Counted from the stretch's first letter, positions 37,617 through 48,042 are shown. The stretch is 64,000 bases of DNA from Neoaquamicrobium sediminum (GCF_013240295.1 NZ_JABETK010000002.1:868001-932000), one strand, 5' to 3'. Program-made: numbers and translations. Notes: generated by a model not told the origin, from the sequence alone.

Positions 37617-40049
37617 ATGGACGGGGAGACGGCGACGCGACAGGACGAGCGCCTTCAGTTCGGCGCGCGTGTCGTCGCGCCTGAAAATGCTGCCCCCGAA
37701 GTCCATCTTCCGCAAACCCTGCGGGCGCCGTCGCCACCCGTACCGACAAGCAGTCTCACTCCGCTTGCCAGGCTCGGTCCTGTGCTGCGCCGCAGCTTCG
37801 ACAGCGAGCTTGAGCATGGCACCGCGTTCGTCTTCGTGCCGGTTTTCATCGCGCTAGGCGCGCTTTTCTACTTCTCGGCACCGGCCGAGCCAGGACTTGG
37901 CGGCCTGCTTCTGGCCACCGGTCTGCTCGCGGCGCTGTCACTCGCGCTCGCAAACCGGCCTGGACTACGGATGGCATTGCTCGCGGTGTTGATCACGCTC
38001 ACAGGCGTTCTTGCCGCGAAATTCGAGACATGGCGGGCTGGCACGCAGATGCTCGGTTCCGAGATTTCGACGCGCCTGACCGGCCGCGTTGTGCGCATCG
38101 AACAGCAGGCATCAGGCCGCATCCGCCTGACGCTCGATGTCATCGCCACCGAGCGGCCGGTGCTTCGTTATGCGCCGGATCGCGTTCGTGCAACCGCCCG
38201 CGCGGTGCCAGAAACATTACGGCCTGGAGATGCCGTGCAAGGTCTTGTCCGGCTGATTCCTGCTTCCGGGCCAGTCCGCCCGCAAAGCTATGACTTTGCC
38301 TTCAACAGCTACTTCGACGGTATCGGCGCGGTCGGCTTTTTCCTCAGAAATCCGGAGCTCGTGGAAACGACAGACAAACCCGGGTTGATGACTGCTGCCG
38401 CCGCATGGGTCGAGGGCTGGCGTACGCGCATGGCGCAGGACATCGCGGCCAGCATCGGCGGCCCTGAGGGCGCGATCGCGGCCGCACTGATTACCGGTAT
38501 CCGCGCAGGCATACCGGAAGAGATGAACGAGGCGCTCCGCGTAGTTGGGCTCTATCACGTCATCTCCATCTCCGGCCTGCATATGGCCTTGGTGGCCGGG
38601 ACTGTGATGTTTGGATTGCGCACCGCCTTTGCGCTTGCACCGGGCTTTTCCTCGCGACAGCCGGCGAAGAAATATGCCGCCTTCGGCGCGCTCGCCGCCA
38701 CGGCGGCCTACCTCGTCATTTCGGGCGCAGGCATTGCAGCGCAGCGCAGCTTCACCATGCTTGCGGTGATGCTGCTTGCCGTCATGGTCGACCGCGCGGC
38801 GCTCACGATGCGCAACCTTGCCATATCGGCCGTCATCATCCTGCTGATCGCCCCGCATGAGGTGATGGGGCCGAGCTTCCATATGTCGTTTGCTGCAACC
38901 GCCGCGCTCGTGGCGGCCTACGCGGCCTGGGCCTCGTACCGTGAAAGGCGGACGCCGCGCCGACAGGCCGCAAAGTACGGTCCCTTGCGGCTGGCCTTCA
39001 CAACGGGCATGAAATACGTCTCGGGACTGTCGCTGACGTCAGTCGTAGCCGGCCTCGCGACGGCGCTTTTCACAGTATGGCATTTCCAGCAGGTCTCGCC
39101 GCTCGGCCTCGTCGCCAACCTTGCGGCGATGCCATTCGTTTCCGCGATCGTCATGCCGGCGGCGGTTTTCGCATGCCTGTTGATGCCCTTCGGCCTGGAA
39201 GGGCTGGCGCTGTATGCGATGGGGATGGGCATATCCGCGATGAATTCGATAGCCCTGTGGCTCGCGGAGCGATCGGCATTCGATGCCACCGGCGCGGTCC
39301 CGCTTTCGGCGGTGCTTGTACTGACGGCGGCATTGGCGATCCTGACCATGGCCGGCAGCGCACTACGCTGGGCAGCGCTTCCGCTGCTCGTCGCCGGCGC
39401 GTTGCTCATCGCGACACGCCAACTGCCTCACGTCTACGTCTCCGAGGACGCGCGGCTTGTTGCGGTCGATCTCGGCGACGGCAGACTCGCCGTAAACCGC
39501 CAACGACCAAGCACCTTCACCTTCCAGAACTGGCAGCGGGCTGCGAATGCGGGCGATGTTGCACGGCCTGTGGAAGGTGACACCGGGGTGCCGTCTGTCA
39601 TACCTGCGGATGATCAGGGTGCATTGCCATTCCAGTGCCGGGAAGGGCTTTGCGTAGCACGCCACGGCAGCGGCGCCACAGTCGTTCACGCCGACGGCGA
39701 ACGAACGGCTTCGACTGCGTGTTCTTATGCGAGCCTCATCGTCATCGACGACGCAACGGCGAACAGTCCCTGTCGCGGCAGCAGCGTCACCGTCATCACC
39801 AAGCGTGATCTGGCCCGCCGTGGGAGCGCCGAGATCGTTTTCGAGAAAGACATCGCCGACGAAACACGCGGAACCGAAGCAAGCAGTGGCACAGAAGCGG
39901 GTGTCAGGAATCGCACGTCCGCAAGACCGGCGTTACATCCGAAAATCCGTTTCGCGATCCGCGAACCCTACCGGCCCTGGCACGCGCACCGGCAGTATTC
40001 GCGCGAGGCGAGGGGACTTCCACCCTGGCAGAAATCGCAAGGTGAGTAA
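37617..40049 (+). CDS. comEC: ComEC/Rec2-family DNA-uptake channel protein
   Basis: An 810-residue polytopic membrane protein. After a 60-residue variable N-terminus come three hydrophobic segments, a DUF4131-type domain (about 120-260) and the Competence domain (about 280-590) with VVGLYHVISISGLHMALVAG, the family hallmark. The last 200 residues lack the HxHxDH motif of the metallo-beta-lactamase domain found in Bacillus ComEC, as is common in Rhizobiales. It could move single-stranded DNA into the cytoplasm, but no other com genes lie nearby. GGGGAG precedes the ATG. Confidence 0.92.
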   Translation: MDGETATRQDERLQFGARVVAPENAAPEVHLPQTLRAPSPPVPTSSLTPLARLGPVLRRSFDSELEHGTAFVFVPVFIALGALFYFSAPAEPGLGGLLLATGLLAALSLALANRPGLRMALLAVLITLTGVLAAKFETWRAGTQMLGSEISTRLTGRVVRIEQQASGRIRLTLDVIATERPVLRYAPDRVRATARAVPETLRPGDAVQGLVRLIPASGPVRPQSYDFAFNSYFDGIGAVGFFLRNPELVETTDKPGLMTAAAAWVEGWRTRMAQDIAASIGGPEGAIAAALITGIRAGIPEEMNEALRVVGLYHVISISGLHMALVAGTVMFGLRTAFALAPGFSSRQPAKKYAAFGALAATAAYLVISGAGIAAQRSFTMLAVMLLAVMVDRAALTMRNLAISAVIILLIAPHEVMGPSFHMSFAATAALVAAYAAWASYRERRTPRRQAAKYGPLRLAFTTGMKYVSGLSLTSVVAGLATALFTVWHFQQVSPLGLVANLAAMPFVSAIVMPAAVFACLLMPFGLEGLALYAMGMGISAMNSIALWLAERSAFDATGAVPLSAVLVLTAALAILTMAGSALRWAALPLLVAGALLIATRQLPHVYVSEDARLVAVDLGDGRLAVNRQRPSTFTFQNWQRAANAGDVARPVEGDTGVPSVIPADDQGALPFQCREGLCVARHGSGATVVHADGERTASTACSYASLIVIDDATANSPCRGSSVTVITKRDLARRGSAEIVFEKDIADETRGTEASSGTEAGVRNRTSARPALHPKIRFAIREPYRPWHAHRQYSREARGLPPWQKSQGE

Positions 40050-40097
40050 CACCCCGCCGGCTGCCGCGATACCTTTGCAGCGGAAGCGCTGATCGGT

Positions 40098-40178
40098 GCG
40101 TCATTCGAGGCTCGCGGAGCCTGTCCTCGGGCTTGCCGAAGGCAAGACCCAGGGGCTCGCACCTCAGGATGAGGGAGG
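40098..40178. repeat. Candidate dispersed palindromic intergenic repeat
   Basis: The ends are imperfect inverted repeats: TCATTCGAGGCTCGC at 40101 and, on the opposite strand, TCATCCTGAGGTGCGAGC ending at 40173. Inside lies a stem GGGCTTGCC-GAA-GGCAAGACCC (about 40129-40150). Short elements with CCTCATCCTGAGG-type ends recur in intergenic regions of many Rhizobiales. Only one copy is in this window, so repeat status is inferred from resemblance. Confidence 0.5.
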
Positions 40179-40309
40179 GTCTGCATAGCCCGGGAATCCT
40201 GCTGCCGGACGGGCTATTCCTTGACGTGCATCGAGCCCAATAGGTTTGATTCGATCAATCCGCCCCTCATGCTCATCCTCAGTCGAGCATGACCTTGTCT
40301 AAGGGCCGA

Positions 40310-41025
40310 TCAATAACGCCGGATGAGCCCGACAAGCCTGCCCTGCACCTTCACGCGATCGGGGCCGAAGATGCGGGTTTCGTAGGCCGGGTTGGCGGCC
40401 TCCAGCGCGATCGAGGCGCCCTTGCGGCGGAACCGCTTGAGGGTTGCTTCCTCATCGTCGACGAGAGCCACCACGATGTCGCCGGGATTCGCGGTCTGGC
40501 CGTCGCGGATGATGACGGTGTCGCCGTCGAAGATGCCTGCCTCGATCATCGAGTCGCCCTTGACCTCGAGCGCATAGTGCTCGCCGCCCGAAAGCATTTC
40601 CGGCGGAACGCTGATCGAGTGCGTCTTGTGCTGGATCGCCTCGATCGGCACGCCGGCCGCGATCCGGCCCATCACCGGAATGGCAACGGCCGCACCGGCA
40701 TCGTCGTCATTGCTGGCTGCCTGTATGCGAGACGGCTCCGGCGCACGGCCAAGACTGCCCTGAATGACGCTGGGCGAGAACTTTTGGCCGCATTGAGGCC
40801 CGGCGCGATCGAATCCGGCAGCCGCAGGACTTCCAGTGCACGCGCCCTGTTGGGCAGGCGTCGAATGAAGCCGCGCTCCTCGAGCGCAGTAATCAGGCGG
40901 TGGATACCGGACTTGGAAGCGAGGTCGAGCGCCTCCTTCATCTCGTCGAAGGAAGGGGGAATGCCAGTTTCCTTCAGCCTTTCATGGATGAAGAGAAGCA
41001 GTTCGTGTTGCTTGCGCGTCAGCAT
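40310..41025 (-). CDS. lexA: SOS repressor LexA (one-base frameshift at about 40783)
   Basis: A repressor of about 239 residues when corrected. The N-terminal winged helix [20 protein letters not shown] and [19 protein letters not shown] bind DNA. The C-terminal S24 domain has the self-cleavage Ala-Gly in [11 protein letters not shown], Ser in GDSMIEAG and Lys in EEATLKRF. The two halves lie in different frames; adding one A to the AAAA (T-run at 40782-40785 on the plus strand) restores [21 protein letters not shown] between them. Start ATG at 41025 has AAAGGGG upstream. A GTTC-N7-GTTC box lies 56 bases before it, so it controls itself. Confidence 0.95.
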
Positions 41026-41080
41026 TCTGTTGCCCCTTTTGGGAATCAGTCCATAAACAAAACCAGAACAAACACTATCT

Positions 41081-41095
41081 GTTCCAGTTGTGTTC
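41081..41095 (-). promoter_or_regulatory. LexA (SOS) box upstream of lexA
   Basis: GTTC at 41081-41084 and GTTC at 41092-41095 are separated by exactly seven bases (CAGTTGT), the alphaproteobacterial SOS box GTTC-N7-GTTC. It lies between moeA and the lexA start codon, as expected for autorepression. Confidence 0.85.
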
Positions 41096-41158
41096 CGCAA
41101 CGGCTTAAATTATCGTGAACTTGCGTGTCTGGCGTTGGACTTGTTGAGTAGGTCCGCC

Positions 41159-42370
41159 TCAGCGCAGCATCAGTACGCGGCAGGTATCTCCTGCCTCCGA
41201 CGCGGCCACGTTCGGTTCGCGGATGATGAGCGCGTTGGCGTGCGCCAGGGTCGTCAGCATCGAGGAATCCTGCACGGCGAACGGCCTTGCAACGAGGCGC
41301 CCGTCCTCATGCGTCGCTGCCGCGCGGACATAATCCTGCCGGTGATCGTTGGCCTTCATGGCTTCGCCAAGGACGGCTTCCCTCATGTCGGCAACATGTG
41401 GGCGGCCGCCAAGCCTCGCGAGCAGCGGTTTCAGGAACAGATGCGCGCAGACGAGGCTTGAGACCGGATTTCCCGGCAGGCCGAGTACACGGGTCTCGGC
41501 TAGTCTGCCGAACATCAGCGGCTTGCCGGGGCGCATGGCGATCTTCCAGAAGTCGAGCGCCATGCCTTCGCGTTCCAGAACCTCGCGAACGAGGTCGTGG
41601 TCGCCGACGGAAGCGCCGCCGAGCGTCACGATCACATCCACGCCGGCCGCGATCGCTTCACGGACGCGCGCGGCGAGCACGTTGCGATCGTCAGGCGCGA
41701 TGCCCAGGTCGAGCACCCGAGCACCTGCGTCGCGCGCCAGCGCCGCGACCCCGTAGCCGTTCGATGCGATGATCTGGTCGGGCCCGGGTTCCGAACCGGG
41801 TGGCAGCAACTCGCTGCCCGTGGCCAGGATCGCCACAATCGGTGCGCGCACCACCGAAAGGACCGGGTGGTTGCCGGCTGCTGCGAGCGACAGCGCTGCC
41901 GCGTCGAGCACCCGGCCTTTGGCCAAAAGGACGTCGCCGGCCCGGAAATCGAGCCCTGCAGCCCTTACGTGACGGCCAGGGGTGACCGCTTCGCTGGCGC
42001 GGATGGTTCGCCCGTCTTCGTCCTGCTCGGCATCTTCCTGCAGCAGAACCGCGTCCGCGCCTTCGGGGACAGGCGCGCCTGTGAAGATGCGTACGGCCTG
42101 GCCGGCGCCGACCGCGCCATCGAAGCGCTTGCCGGCTATCGATTGACCGATAACCTTCAAAGCAGTGGACGGGTCGGTGGTGTCCGCCGCGCGCACGGCA
42201 TAACCATCCATCGCCGAAGCGGGGAAGGGCGGCTGCGTCCGCCGTGCCTCGACTGCAGCGGCCAGAACACGCCCCGCGGCCTCACCAATCGTGATATCTT
42301 CGTGAGGCAGGGCCGTCACATCGTCGAGCAGCCGGCGCAGCGCTTCGTCAACCGGCAGCAGGCCAGCCAT
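41159..42370 (-). CDS. moeA: Molybdopterin molybdotransferase MoeA
   Basis: A 403-residue enzyme inserting molybdate into adenylylated molybdopterin. Seen are MAGLLPVDEALRRLL at the start, PPFPASAMDGYAVRA, IFTGAPVPEGADAVL, the MPT-binding LATGSELLPPGSEP and VIVTLGGASVGDHDLV. The ATG at 42370 directly follows the moaC stop (1 base between), so the two are coupled. The frame remains open upstream only inside moaC. Confidence 0.96.
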   Translation of the reverse strand: MAGLLPVDEALRRLLDDVTALPHEDITIGEAAGRVLAAAVEARRTQPPFPASAMDGYAVRAADTTDPSTALKVIGQSIAGKRFDGAVGAGQAVRIFTGAPVPEGADAVLLQEDAEQDEDGRTIRASEAVTPGRHVRAAGLDFRAGDVLLAKGRVLDAAALSLAAAGNHPVLSVVRAPIVAILATGSELLPPGSEPGPDQIIASNGYGVAALARDAGARVLDLGIAPDDRNVLAARVREAIAAGVDVIVTLGGASVGDHDLVREVLEREGMALDFWKIAMRPGKPLMFGRLAETRVLGLPGNPVSSLVCAHLFLKPLLARLGGRPHVADMREAVLGEAMKANDHRQDYVRAAATHEDGRLVARPFAVQDSSMLTTLAHANALIIREPNVAASEAGDTCRVLMLR

Positions 42371-42371
42371 G

Positions 42372-42854
42372 TCAGACGTCCTGCAGCCGGTAATCGCCGG
42401 ACTTGCCGCCGGACTTTTCCACCACACGGATGTCGGAAATTATCATGGCACGGTCGGCTGCCTTGGCCATGTCGTAGATCGTCAGGCAGGCGACGGAAGC
42501 CGCCGTCAGCGCTTCCATCTCAACGCCGGTTTTGCCGGTAACGCGGGCGAGCGCCGTGACGCGCAGACCGGGCAGGTTCTCGTCGGGCTCGATCTCGACC
42601 GAAACCTTGGTGAGCAGGAGCGGGTGGCAGAGCGGAATCAGCTCGTGCGTCCGCTTGGCTGCCATGATGCCGGCAATGCGGGCCGTGCCGAGCACGTCCC
42701 CCTTCTTTGCATCGCCGGCGAGGATCGTGGCCAGCGTCGCGGGCTGCATCTTCACCGCGCCTTGCGCGATCGCAGTGCGCTGCGTCTCTTGCTTGCCGCC
42801 GACATCGACCATGTTGGCCTCGCCGGATGCACCGAGATGCGTAAGGCGGCTCAC
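42372..42854 (-). CDS. moaC: Cyclic pyranopterin monophosphate synthase MoaC
   Basis: A 160-residue protein catalysing, after MoaA, formation of cyclic pyranopterin monophosphate. It has [20 protein letters not shown] at the N-terminus, [13 protein letters not shown] (about 76-88) and [20 protein letters not shown], all active-site segments. The GTG at 42854 is chosen because the family begins two residues before RLTHL; no ATG fits. It lies 4 bases from the trpC stop, so trpD-trpC-moaC-moeA form one operon. Confidence 0.94.
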   Translation of the reverse strand: MSRLTHLGASGEANMVDVGGKQETQRTAIAQGAVKMQPATLATILAGDAKKGDVLGTARIAGIMAAKRTHELIPLCHPLLLTKVSVEIEPDENLPGLRVTALARVTGKTGVEMEALTAASVACLTIYDMAKAADRAMIISDIRVVEKSGGKSGDYRLQDV

Positions 42855-42858
42855 GGCG

Positions 42859-43673
42859 TCAGCCTGCGAGCCGTTGCGAGCTGAGCCCGAGCAGGGACCG
42901 CGTCGCGCCGGCAACATCGGCCTGCCGCATCAGACTTTCGCCGACGAGGAAGGTGGAGATGCCGGAGCGAGCCAGGCGCGCGCAGTCGGCATTGGTGAAG
43001 ATGCCGCTCTCGCCGACGATGAGCTTGTGTTCGGGGATGCGCGCCGCCAGTCGCTCCGAGGTTTCGAGGCTTACCTCGAAGGTGCGCAGGTTGCGGTTGT
43101 TGATGCCAACCAGCGGCGAGGACAGGTGATTCAGCGCGCGATCCAGTTCCGCCTCGTCATGCACCTCGACGAGCACGTCCATGCCGATTGCATGGGCCTC
43201 ATCCTCGAGTGCTTTCGCTTCATCGTCGGACAGGCTCGCCATGATGACGAGGATCGCGTCGGCCCCCAGCTCCGCGCCTCATGAACCTGATAGGTCTCGA
43301 ACATGAAATCCTTGCGCAGCGCGGGCAGGGCAGTGGCGGCCCGCGCCTCGGTCAGGAATTCGGGCGCGCCCTGGAACGATGGCCGATCGGTCAGCACTGA
43401 GAGGCACGCAGCGCCCCCTTGCTCGTAGGCGCGCGCAAGAGCCGGCGGGTCGAAATCGGCACGGATGAGTCCCTTCGAGGGGCTCGCCTTCTTGATCTCG
43501 GCGATCAGCGCGAACTGGCCAGCTTCATGTTTTGCCTCGAGCGCCTTGCGAAAGCCGCGAGGCGGTGTCTGGTCGGCAGCCCGCGCCTTTACATCGGCAA
43601 GCGGAAGCGCGGCCTTGGCCGCAGCGATCTCCTCGCGCTTGTAGGCCTCGATCTTGCGCAGAATATCGGTCAT
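42859..43673 (-). CDS. trpC: Indole-3-glycerol phosphate synthase (one-base frameshift at about 43265)
   Basis: The fourth step of tryptophan synthesis, a TIM barrel of about 271 residues when corrected. The first part has [35 protein letters not shown] (catalytic Lys region) and [18 protein letters not shown]. The second part, in the next frame, resumes [17 protein letters not shown] and continues [13 protein letters not shown] and [12 protein letters not shown]. The break is a CCCCC run at 43263-43267 (GGGGG on the coding strand), where a sixth base restores [12 protein letters not shown]. Start overlaps the trpD stop (ATGA). Confidence 0.95.
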
Positions 43674-44692
43674 GCCGCACCTGCCCGGTTGGAAACGTGC
43701 ACCAGCAGTTCCAGCGCGGAGGCCGCCGACCCGTTATCGATGGAGCGGGTGGCAAGCTCCATGCCCTCGTCTAGCGTCCGGGCCTTGCCGGCCACGACAA
43801 GCGCACCTGCCGCATTCAGGAGGGAGATATCGCGATAAGCACCCTTGTCGCCGGCAAGCACGCCGCGAAGCGCCTTCGCGTTGTGCACGGCATCGGCGCC
43901 TTTCAGGTCTTCGGGCTTGACGCGTGCCAGGCCGACCTCCTCGGGCTGGATCTCGAACGTACGGATCTTGCCGTTTTCCAGCGCCGCAACCATCGTCGTG
44001 CCTGCCGTCGTCATTTCGTCCAGCCCGTCGCCGTGCACAACCCAGACCGCTTCCGAACCCTGTGCCTTGAGCACTTCGGCGATCGGCTCTACCCATTGCG
44101 GGGCAAACACACCGACGAGCTGGCGCTTGACGCCGGCAGGATTCGACAGAGGGCCGAGCAGGTTGAAGATCGTACGGGTGCCGAGTTCCACACGCGAGGC
44201 GCCGACATGGCGCATGGCCGAATGGTGGACCGGCGCGAACATGAAGCCGAGCCCGGCTTCCTCGATGCAGGCCGCGATGGTTTCGGCCCCGATCTCGATA
44301 TTGACCCCAAGAGCGGCAAGCGCATCCGCCGCCCCCGACTTCGACGAGAGTGCGCGGTTGCCATGCTTGGCCACCGGCACCCCGGCGCCGGCAACGATGA
44401 AGGCGGCGCAGGTGGAGACGTTATAGGTGCCCGACGCATCGCCACCCGTGCCGACGATGTCGATGGCGTTGGCCGGCGCGCGGACGGGAAGCATCTTGGC
44501 CCGCATGGTGGCCACTGCGCCGGAAATCTCGTCCACCGTTTCACCGCGCGTACGAAGCGCCATCAGGAACCCGCCGATCTGACTCGGCGTCGCTTCACCG
44601 GACATCATGATGCTGAACGCCTCGCGCGCCTCCTCGAAGGACAGCGGCGTGCCGTTCGCGACCTTGGCTATGTGAGACTTGAAGTCGTTCAT
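43670..44692 (-). CDS. trpD: Anthranilate phosphoribosyltransferase
   Basis: A 340-residue enzyme transferring phosphoribosyl to anthranilate. Diagnostic segments are [18 protein letters not shown] (about 82-99), [19 protein letters not shown] and [17 protein letters not shown]. It lies 8 bases after the ppiD stop and overlaps trpC by 4 bases, giving a coupled operon with trpC, moaC and moeA. No trpE or trpG is in the window. Confidence 0.97.
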   Translation of the reverse strand: MNDFKSHIAKVANGTPLSFEEAREAFSIMMSGEATPSQIGGFLMALRTRGETVDEISGAVATMRAKMLPVRAPANAIDIVGTGGDASGTYNVSTCAAFIVAGAGVPVAKHGNRALSSKSGAADALAALGVNIEIGAETIAACIEEAGLGFMFAPVHHSAMRHVGASRVELGTRTIFNLLGPLSNPAGVKRQLVGVFAPQWVEPIAEVLKAQGSEAVWVVHGDGLDEMTTAGTTMVAALENGKIRTFEIQPEEVGLARVKPEDLKGADAVHNAKALRGVLAGDKGAYRDISLLNAAGALVVAGKARTLDEGMELATRSIDNGSAASALELLVHVSNRAGAA

Positions 44693-44700
44693 TGCGTCGC

Positions 44701-46587
44701 TCAGAAGCTCAGCGCCTGCTGCACGGCACCACGGTCGATCGTCACCGGATACTCGGTTTGAAGCCGTGCAACGAGCTGGTCCAGCAGATCGTCGGAGATC
44801 GCAGATGCGAAACGATCGCGGGCTTCGGCGGGCAGGGCGTCGGGACCGGCACCGGCCGGCACCAGCACATCCGTCACGCGAAACACGACCTGGGCGTCAC
44901 CATCCTGAGCCGGCGCAAGGCCAGTTTCGCCCCGCGCTACGGAGAAGACGGCGGCCACGCCTGCATCGCCGAGCTCGGCGTCGTTGGCGTCACGCTTCAG
45001 ACCACGCCGGACCTGCACCTCGAGCTCCAGTTCCTCCGCGACCTCGGTCAGGGCCTTGCCATCGGCAACCTGCTTCTCGATTTCCTCGGCGCGGGTGGCA
45101 AGCCTCGTTGCGACCTCGTTCTCCTTCCAGTCGGTAACGACCTGATCGCGAACTTCGTCAAGCGATCGGTCGCGGGCCTCCGTGACGTCGTCGACCTCGT
45201 AGAACAGATAACCCGACGATCCGGTGTTCAGCGGCGAATTCTCGACGCCGACTTCACTGTCGAATGCCTCCTGGAGCAGGGCGTTCGATTCGGGCAGGTC
45301 GGTCAGGATCGTGCCTTCGGGGTTGCGGCCGCTGCGGTCGACCGCCTCGACCGTAACGACCTCGAGCCGGTTGCGGGCGGCGGCTTCCGCCATGGTTTCG
45401 CCGCCGGCGCGCGCATCTTCATAGCCTTCGTAGACGTCGTCCAGAATGCGGGTTGCTTCGCCCAGCGCGATGTCGCTGCGAATCTGCTGTTCGACTTCGG
45501 CGAGCGGCTGAACCTTTGCCGGCTGAACTTCCGGAACTCTAACGAGCAGCGATCCGAACGCGCCGTCGACCACGTCGCTGACTTCGCCTTCGGCCAGTGC
45601 AAACGCGGCCTCGGCGATTGCCGGGTCGGCCACGTCGGCCTTCGCGAAAATGCCAAGCACGACGTCGCCCATCGTCTTGCCTTGCTCGGTCACGACCTCC
45701 TCGAAGGTCGCGCCGCCACGGATCTTGTCCAGCGCAGCCTGCGCGGCTTCCGCATCGGCAAAGACGAGCTGTTCGATCTTGCGCTGCTCCGGCGACGTGA
45801 AGCGGGTGGCGTTGTCCTCGTAATAGCGCTCGACCTCCTCTGCCTGGATAGCGGCCGGGTCGGCAATATCGGCAGGTTCCAGCTTGACGTAGGAGATGCG
45901 CCGGTATTCCGGCGCGGCGTAATTGGCCTTGTTCTCTTCGAAATACGCTTCGAGCACATCCCGCGCAGGCTCTTCGATAGGTTCGACCAGGGACCGCGAC
46001 AGGACGATGTAGTCGACCGTGCGGTCCTCGCCCTGATAGAGTGACACGGCGCGCAGGAAAGCATCCGGCGCCGTCATGCCGTCCGAGACCGCTTCGATGA
46101 TCTGCTGACGCACCGCAGCCTGCTCGCGGTTCTTCAGGTAGTCTTCCGGCCGCATGCCGATCTGGCGCAGCACGAAATCGAACTGGTTGCGGTCGAACCG
46201 ACCGTCAGCCCCCTGGAAGGCGGGATCCTCGGCCGTCATTGCCGCCAGCCGATCACGCGAAAGCCCGAGCCGCATCTTGCGCGCCTGTTCGTCCAGCACG
46301 GCGCCGGCTGCAAGCTGCGAAAGCACGCGGTTGTCGACGCCGAACTGCTGCGCCTGTTCACGCGTCACCGGCACGCCGAATTGCTGCGACAGCAGCGAGA
46401 GCTGCCGATCGTAGGCGAGACGGTATTCGAGGATGGACACGCGCGTATCGCCGGCGGTCAGCACGTTGGAACCGAGCCCGCCGAAAATCTGTCCGGAAAT
46501 GCCCCATACCGCGAAACTGAGCACCAGCATCACGAGAAGCAGCTTGGCGATCCAGGATCTGGCGGCGTTTCTGAGGGAATTGAGCAT
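44701..46587 (-). CDS. PpiD-like periplasmic folding chaperone (SurA_N / peptidyl-prolyl isomerase)
   Basis: A 628-residue membrane-anchored protein. A single N-terminal span (about residues 13-34) leads to a SurA-N-type helical chaperone domain (about 40-230), a parvulin-like domain (about 265-365) and a second helical C-terminal domain. PpiD assists newly exported proteins at the SecYEG exit. Parvulin motifs are weak, so isomerase activity may be absent. It begins the trpD-trpC-moaC-moeA transcript and is divergent from tpiA over 125 bases. Confidence 0.9.
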   Translation of the reverse strand: MLNSLRNAARSWIAKLLLVMLVLSFAVWGISGQIFGGLGSNVLTAGDTRVSILEYRLAYDRQLSLLSQQFGVPVTREQAQQFGVDNRVLSQLAAGAVLDEQARKMRLGLSRDRLAAMTAEDPAFQGADGRFDRNQFDFVLRQIGMRPEDYLKNREQAAVRQQIIEAVSDGMTAPDAFLRAVSLYQGEDRTVDYIVLSRSLVEPIEEPARDVLEAYFEENKANYAAPEYRRISYVKLEPADIADPAAIQAEEVERYYEDNATRFTSPEQRKIEQLVFADAEAAQAALDKIRGGATFEEVVTEQGKTMGDVVLGIFAKADVADPAIAEAAFALAEGEVSDVVDGAFGSLLVRVPEVQPAKVQPLAEVEQQIRSDIALGEATRILDDVYEGYEDARAGGETMAEAAARNRLEVVTVEAVDRSGRNPEGTILTDLPESNALLQEAFDSEVGVENSPLNTGSSGYLFYEVDDVTEARDRSLDEVRDQVVTDWKENEVATRLATRAEEIEKQVADGKALTEVAEELELEVQVRRGLKRDANDAELGDAGVAAVFSVARGETGLAPAQDGDAQVVFRVTDVLVPAGAGPDALPAEARDRFASAISDDLLDQLVARLQTEYPVTIDRGAVQQALSF

Positions 46588-46712
46588 GTCTTCTTCCGGT
46601 TACCTGATGTGAGCCTCGGCAATACCGTCCTTCCCGGCCGGTGTCGATTGCTTTGTGCCCGGTTTTTGGTAGGAGAACCTAGCCTCGAGACCGAAGGAAG
46701 GGAACACGCGCG

Positions 46713-47477
46713 ATGACACCAGGTATCCGCCCGCTGGTTGCCGGCAACTGGAAAATGAATGGCACGAGCGCATCGCTCAACGAGCTGGTCTCGATCGGCA
46801 ACGGTTTCATGAAGGGGCTGGAAGCGGAAACCGAAGCGCTCATCTGCGTTCCCGCTACCCTGCTGTGGCGGGCGTCGGAAATTCTGCACCGCACGCCGGT
46901 AAAGTCTGGCGGACAGGATTGCCACGCAAAGGAGACGGGCGCGCATACCGGCGACATTTCGGCTGAAATGCTCAAGGATGCCGGTGCCTCCGCCGTAATC
47001 GTCGGTCACTCGGAGCGGCGCACGGACCACGGCGAAACCGACGCGGACGTGCGCGCCAAGGCCGAAGCTGCCTGGCGCGCTGGCATCGTCGCGATCATCT
47101 GCGTTGGAGAAACACAGGCCGAGCACGAGGCCGGACAGACCCTCGACGTGCTGTCGCGCCAGATCGCCGGCTCCGTGCCGCATGGAGCGACCCACGCGAC
47201 CGCCGTCATCGCCTATGAGCCGGTCTGGGCCATAGGCACGGGATTGACGCCGTCAGTGGACGATGTCGCGCAGGCGCATGCTCACATCAGGGCCGAACTG
47301 ACGAAACTCGTCGGCGAGGAGGCGGGCCGCATGCGCATTCTCTATGGCGGATCGGTCAAGCCCTCCAACGCTGGCGAGTTGCTGGCTGTGGCCAATGTCG
47401 ACGGGGCACTGGTCGGCGGCGCCAGCCTCAAGGCCTCCCATTTTCTCGGCATCGCCGAGGCCTACCGGTCGTTTTAG
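46713..47477 (+). CDS. tpiA: Triosephosphate isomerase
   Basis: A 254-residue TIM barrel interconverting DHAP and glyceraldehyde-3-phosphate. Active-site residues Asn11 and Lys14 (AGNWKMNG), His99 (VGHSERR) and Glu169 ([11 protein letters not shown]) are all present. GGAAGGGAA precedes the ATG. It lies upstream of secG after a 142-base gap that contains a dyad. Confidence 0.97.
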   Translation: MTPGIRPLVAGNWKMNGTSASLNELVSIGNGFMKGLEAETEALICVPATLLWRASEILHRTPVKSGGQDCHAKETGAHTGDISAEMLKDAGASAVIVGHSERRTDHGETDADVRAKAEAAWRAGIVAIICVGETQAEHEAGQTLDVLSRQIAGSVPHGATHATAVIAYEPVWAIGTGLTPSVDDVAQAHAHIRAELTKLVGEEAGRMRILYGGSVKPSNAGELLAVANVDGALVGGASLKASHFLGIAEAYRSF

Positions 47478-47510
47478 GTGGGCAAACTTGCATATGCCGT
47501 CTTTTTTGCG

Positions 47511-47543
47511 GCGCCATTCCTTCCCATATGGGTTGGAATGCGC
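47511..47543. promoter_or_regulatory. 33-bp dyad-symmetric element upstream of secG
   Basis: GCGCCATTCC TT CCCATATGGG TT GGAATGCGC: the central CCCATATGGG is a perfect 10-bp palindrome, and the outer arms CATTCC/GGAATG and GCG/CGC also pair, with only a TT/TT internal loop and one extra C. It could be an operator or a hairpin in the tpiA 3' region; no T-run follows. Confidence 0.5.
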
Positions 47544-47619
47544 GGCAAAGGCGTGTAATGAGCCGCGTCCGCTGCGGCACAACTACAGTGCTGCGCGATA
47601 GAACAATCCGGATTGAATC

Positions 47620-47991
47620 ATGCAGACAGTGCTCATCGTCATTCACCTGATGGTTGTCCTCGCCCTTGTCGGCGTGGTCCTCCTGCAGCGCTCCGAAGGT
47701 GGCGGGCTTGGCATCGGTGGCGGCTCCGGCTTCATGACGGCGCGCGGCGCGGCCAATACGCTGACCCGCGCGACGGCGATGCTGGCGACCGCGTTTTTCG
47801 CGACATCGCTGGCCCTGTCGCTGCTGGCGCGCTACGGTGATCAGCCGACCGACATCTTCGATCGCATGCCCACGACCGAGCAAAGCGCGCCTTCGGGCGA
47901 GGGCGGCGTTCTCGACCAGCTTGGCGGCGAGGACACACCTCCGGCGCAAGCCCCGGAACCCGCGCAGCCGCAGGTTCCGAGCGGGCAGTAA
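47620..47991 (+). CDS. secG: Protein-export membrane protein SecG
   Basis: A 123-residue SecG with two transmembrane helices (about residues 2-22 and 46-68) and the conserved VGVVLLQRSEGGGLGIGGGS segment between them. It aids SecA-driven translocation through SecYEG. The tail after residue 75 is Pro/Ala/Gln-rich, as in other Rhizobiales. The intrinsic terminator at 48017 ends the transcript before pyrG. Confidence 0.95.
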   Translation: MQTVLIVIHLMVVLALVGVVLLQRSEGGGLGIGGGSGFMTARGAANTLTRATAMLATAFFATSLALSLLARYGDQPTDIFDRMPTTEQSAPSGEGGVLDQLGGEDTPPAQAPEPAQPQVPSGQ

Positions 47992-48016
47992 GCATCGCCA
48001 CATAGGCGAAAAGACA

Positions 48017-48042
48017 GGGCCGGCGGGTGCCGGCCCTTTTGT
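48017..48042 (+). terminator. Intrinsic terminator of secG
   Basis: GGGCCGGC (48017-48024) pairs perfectly with GCCGGCCC (48029-48036) around GGGT and is followed by TTTTGTTT. Confidence 0.9.
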
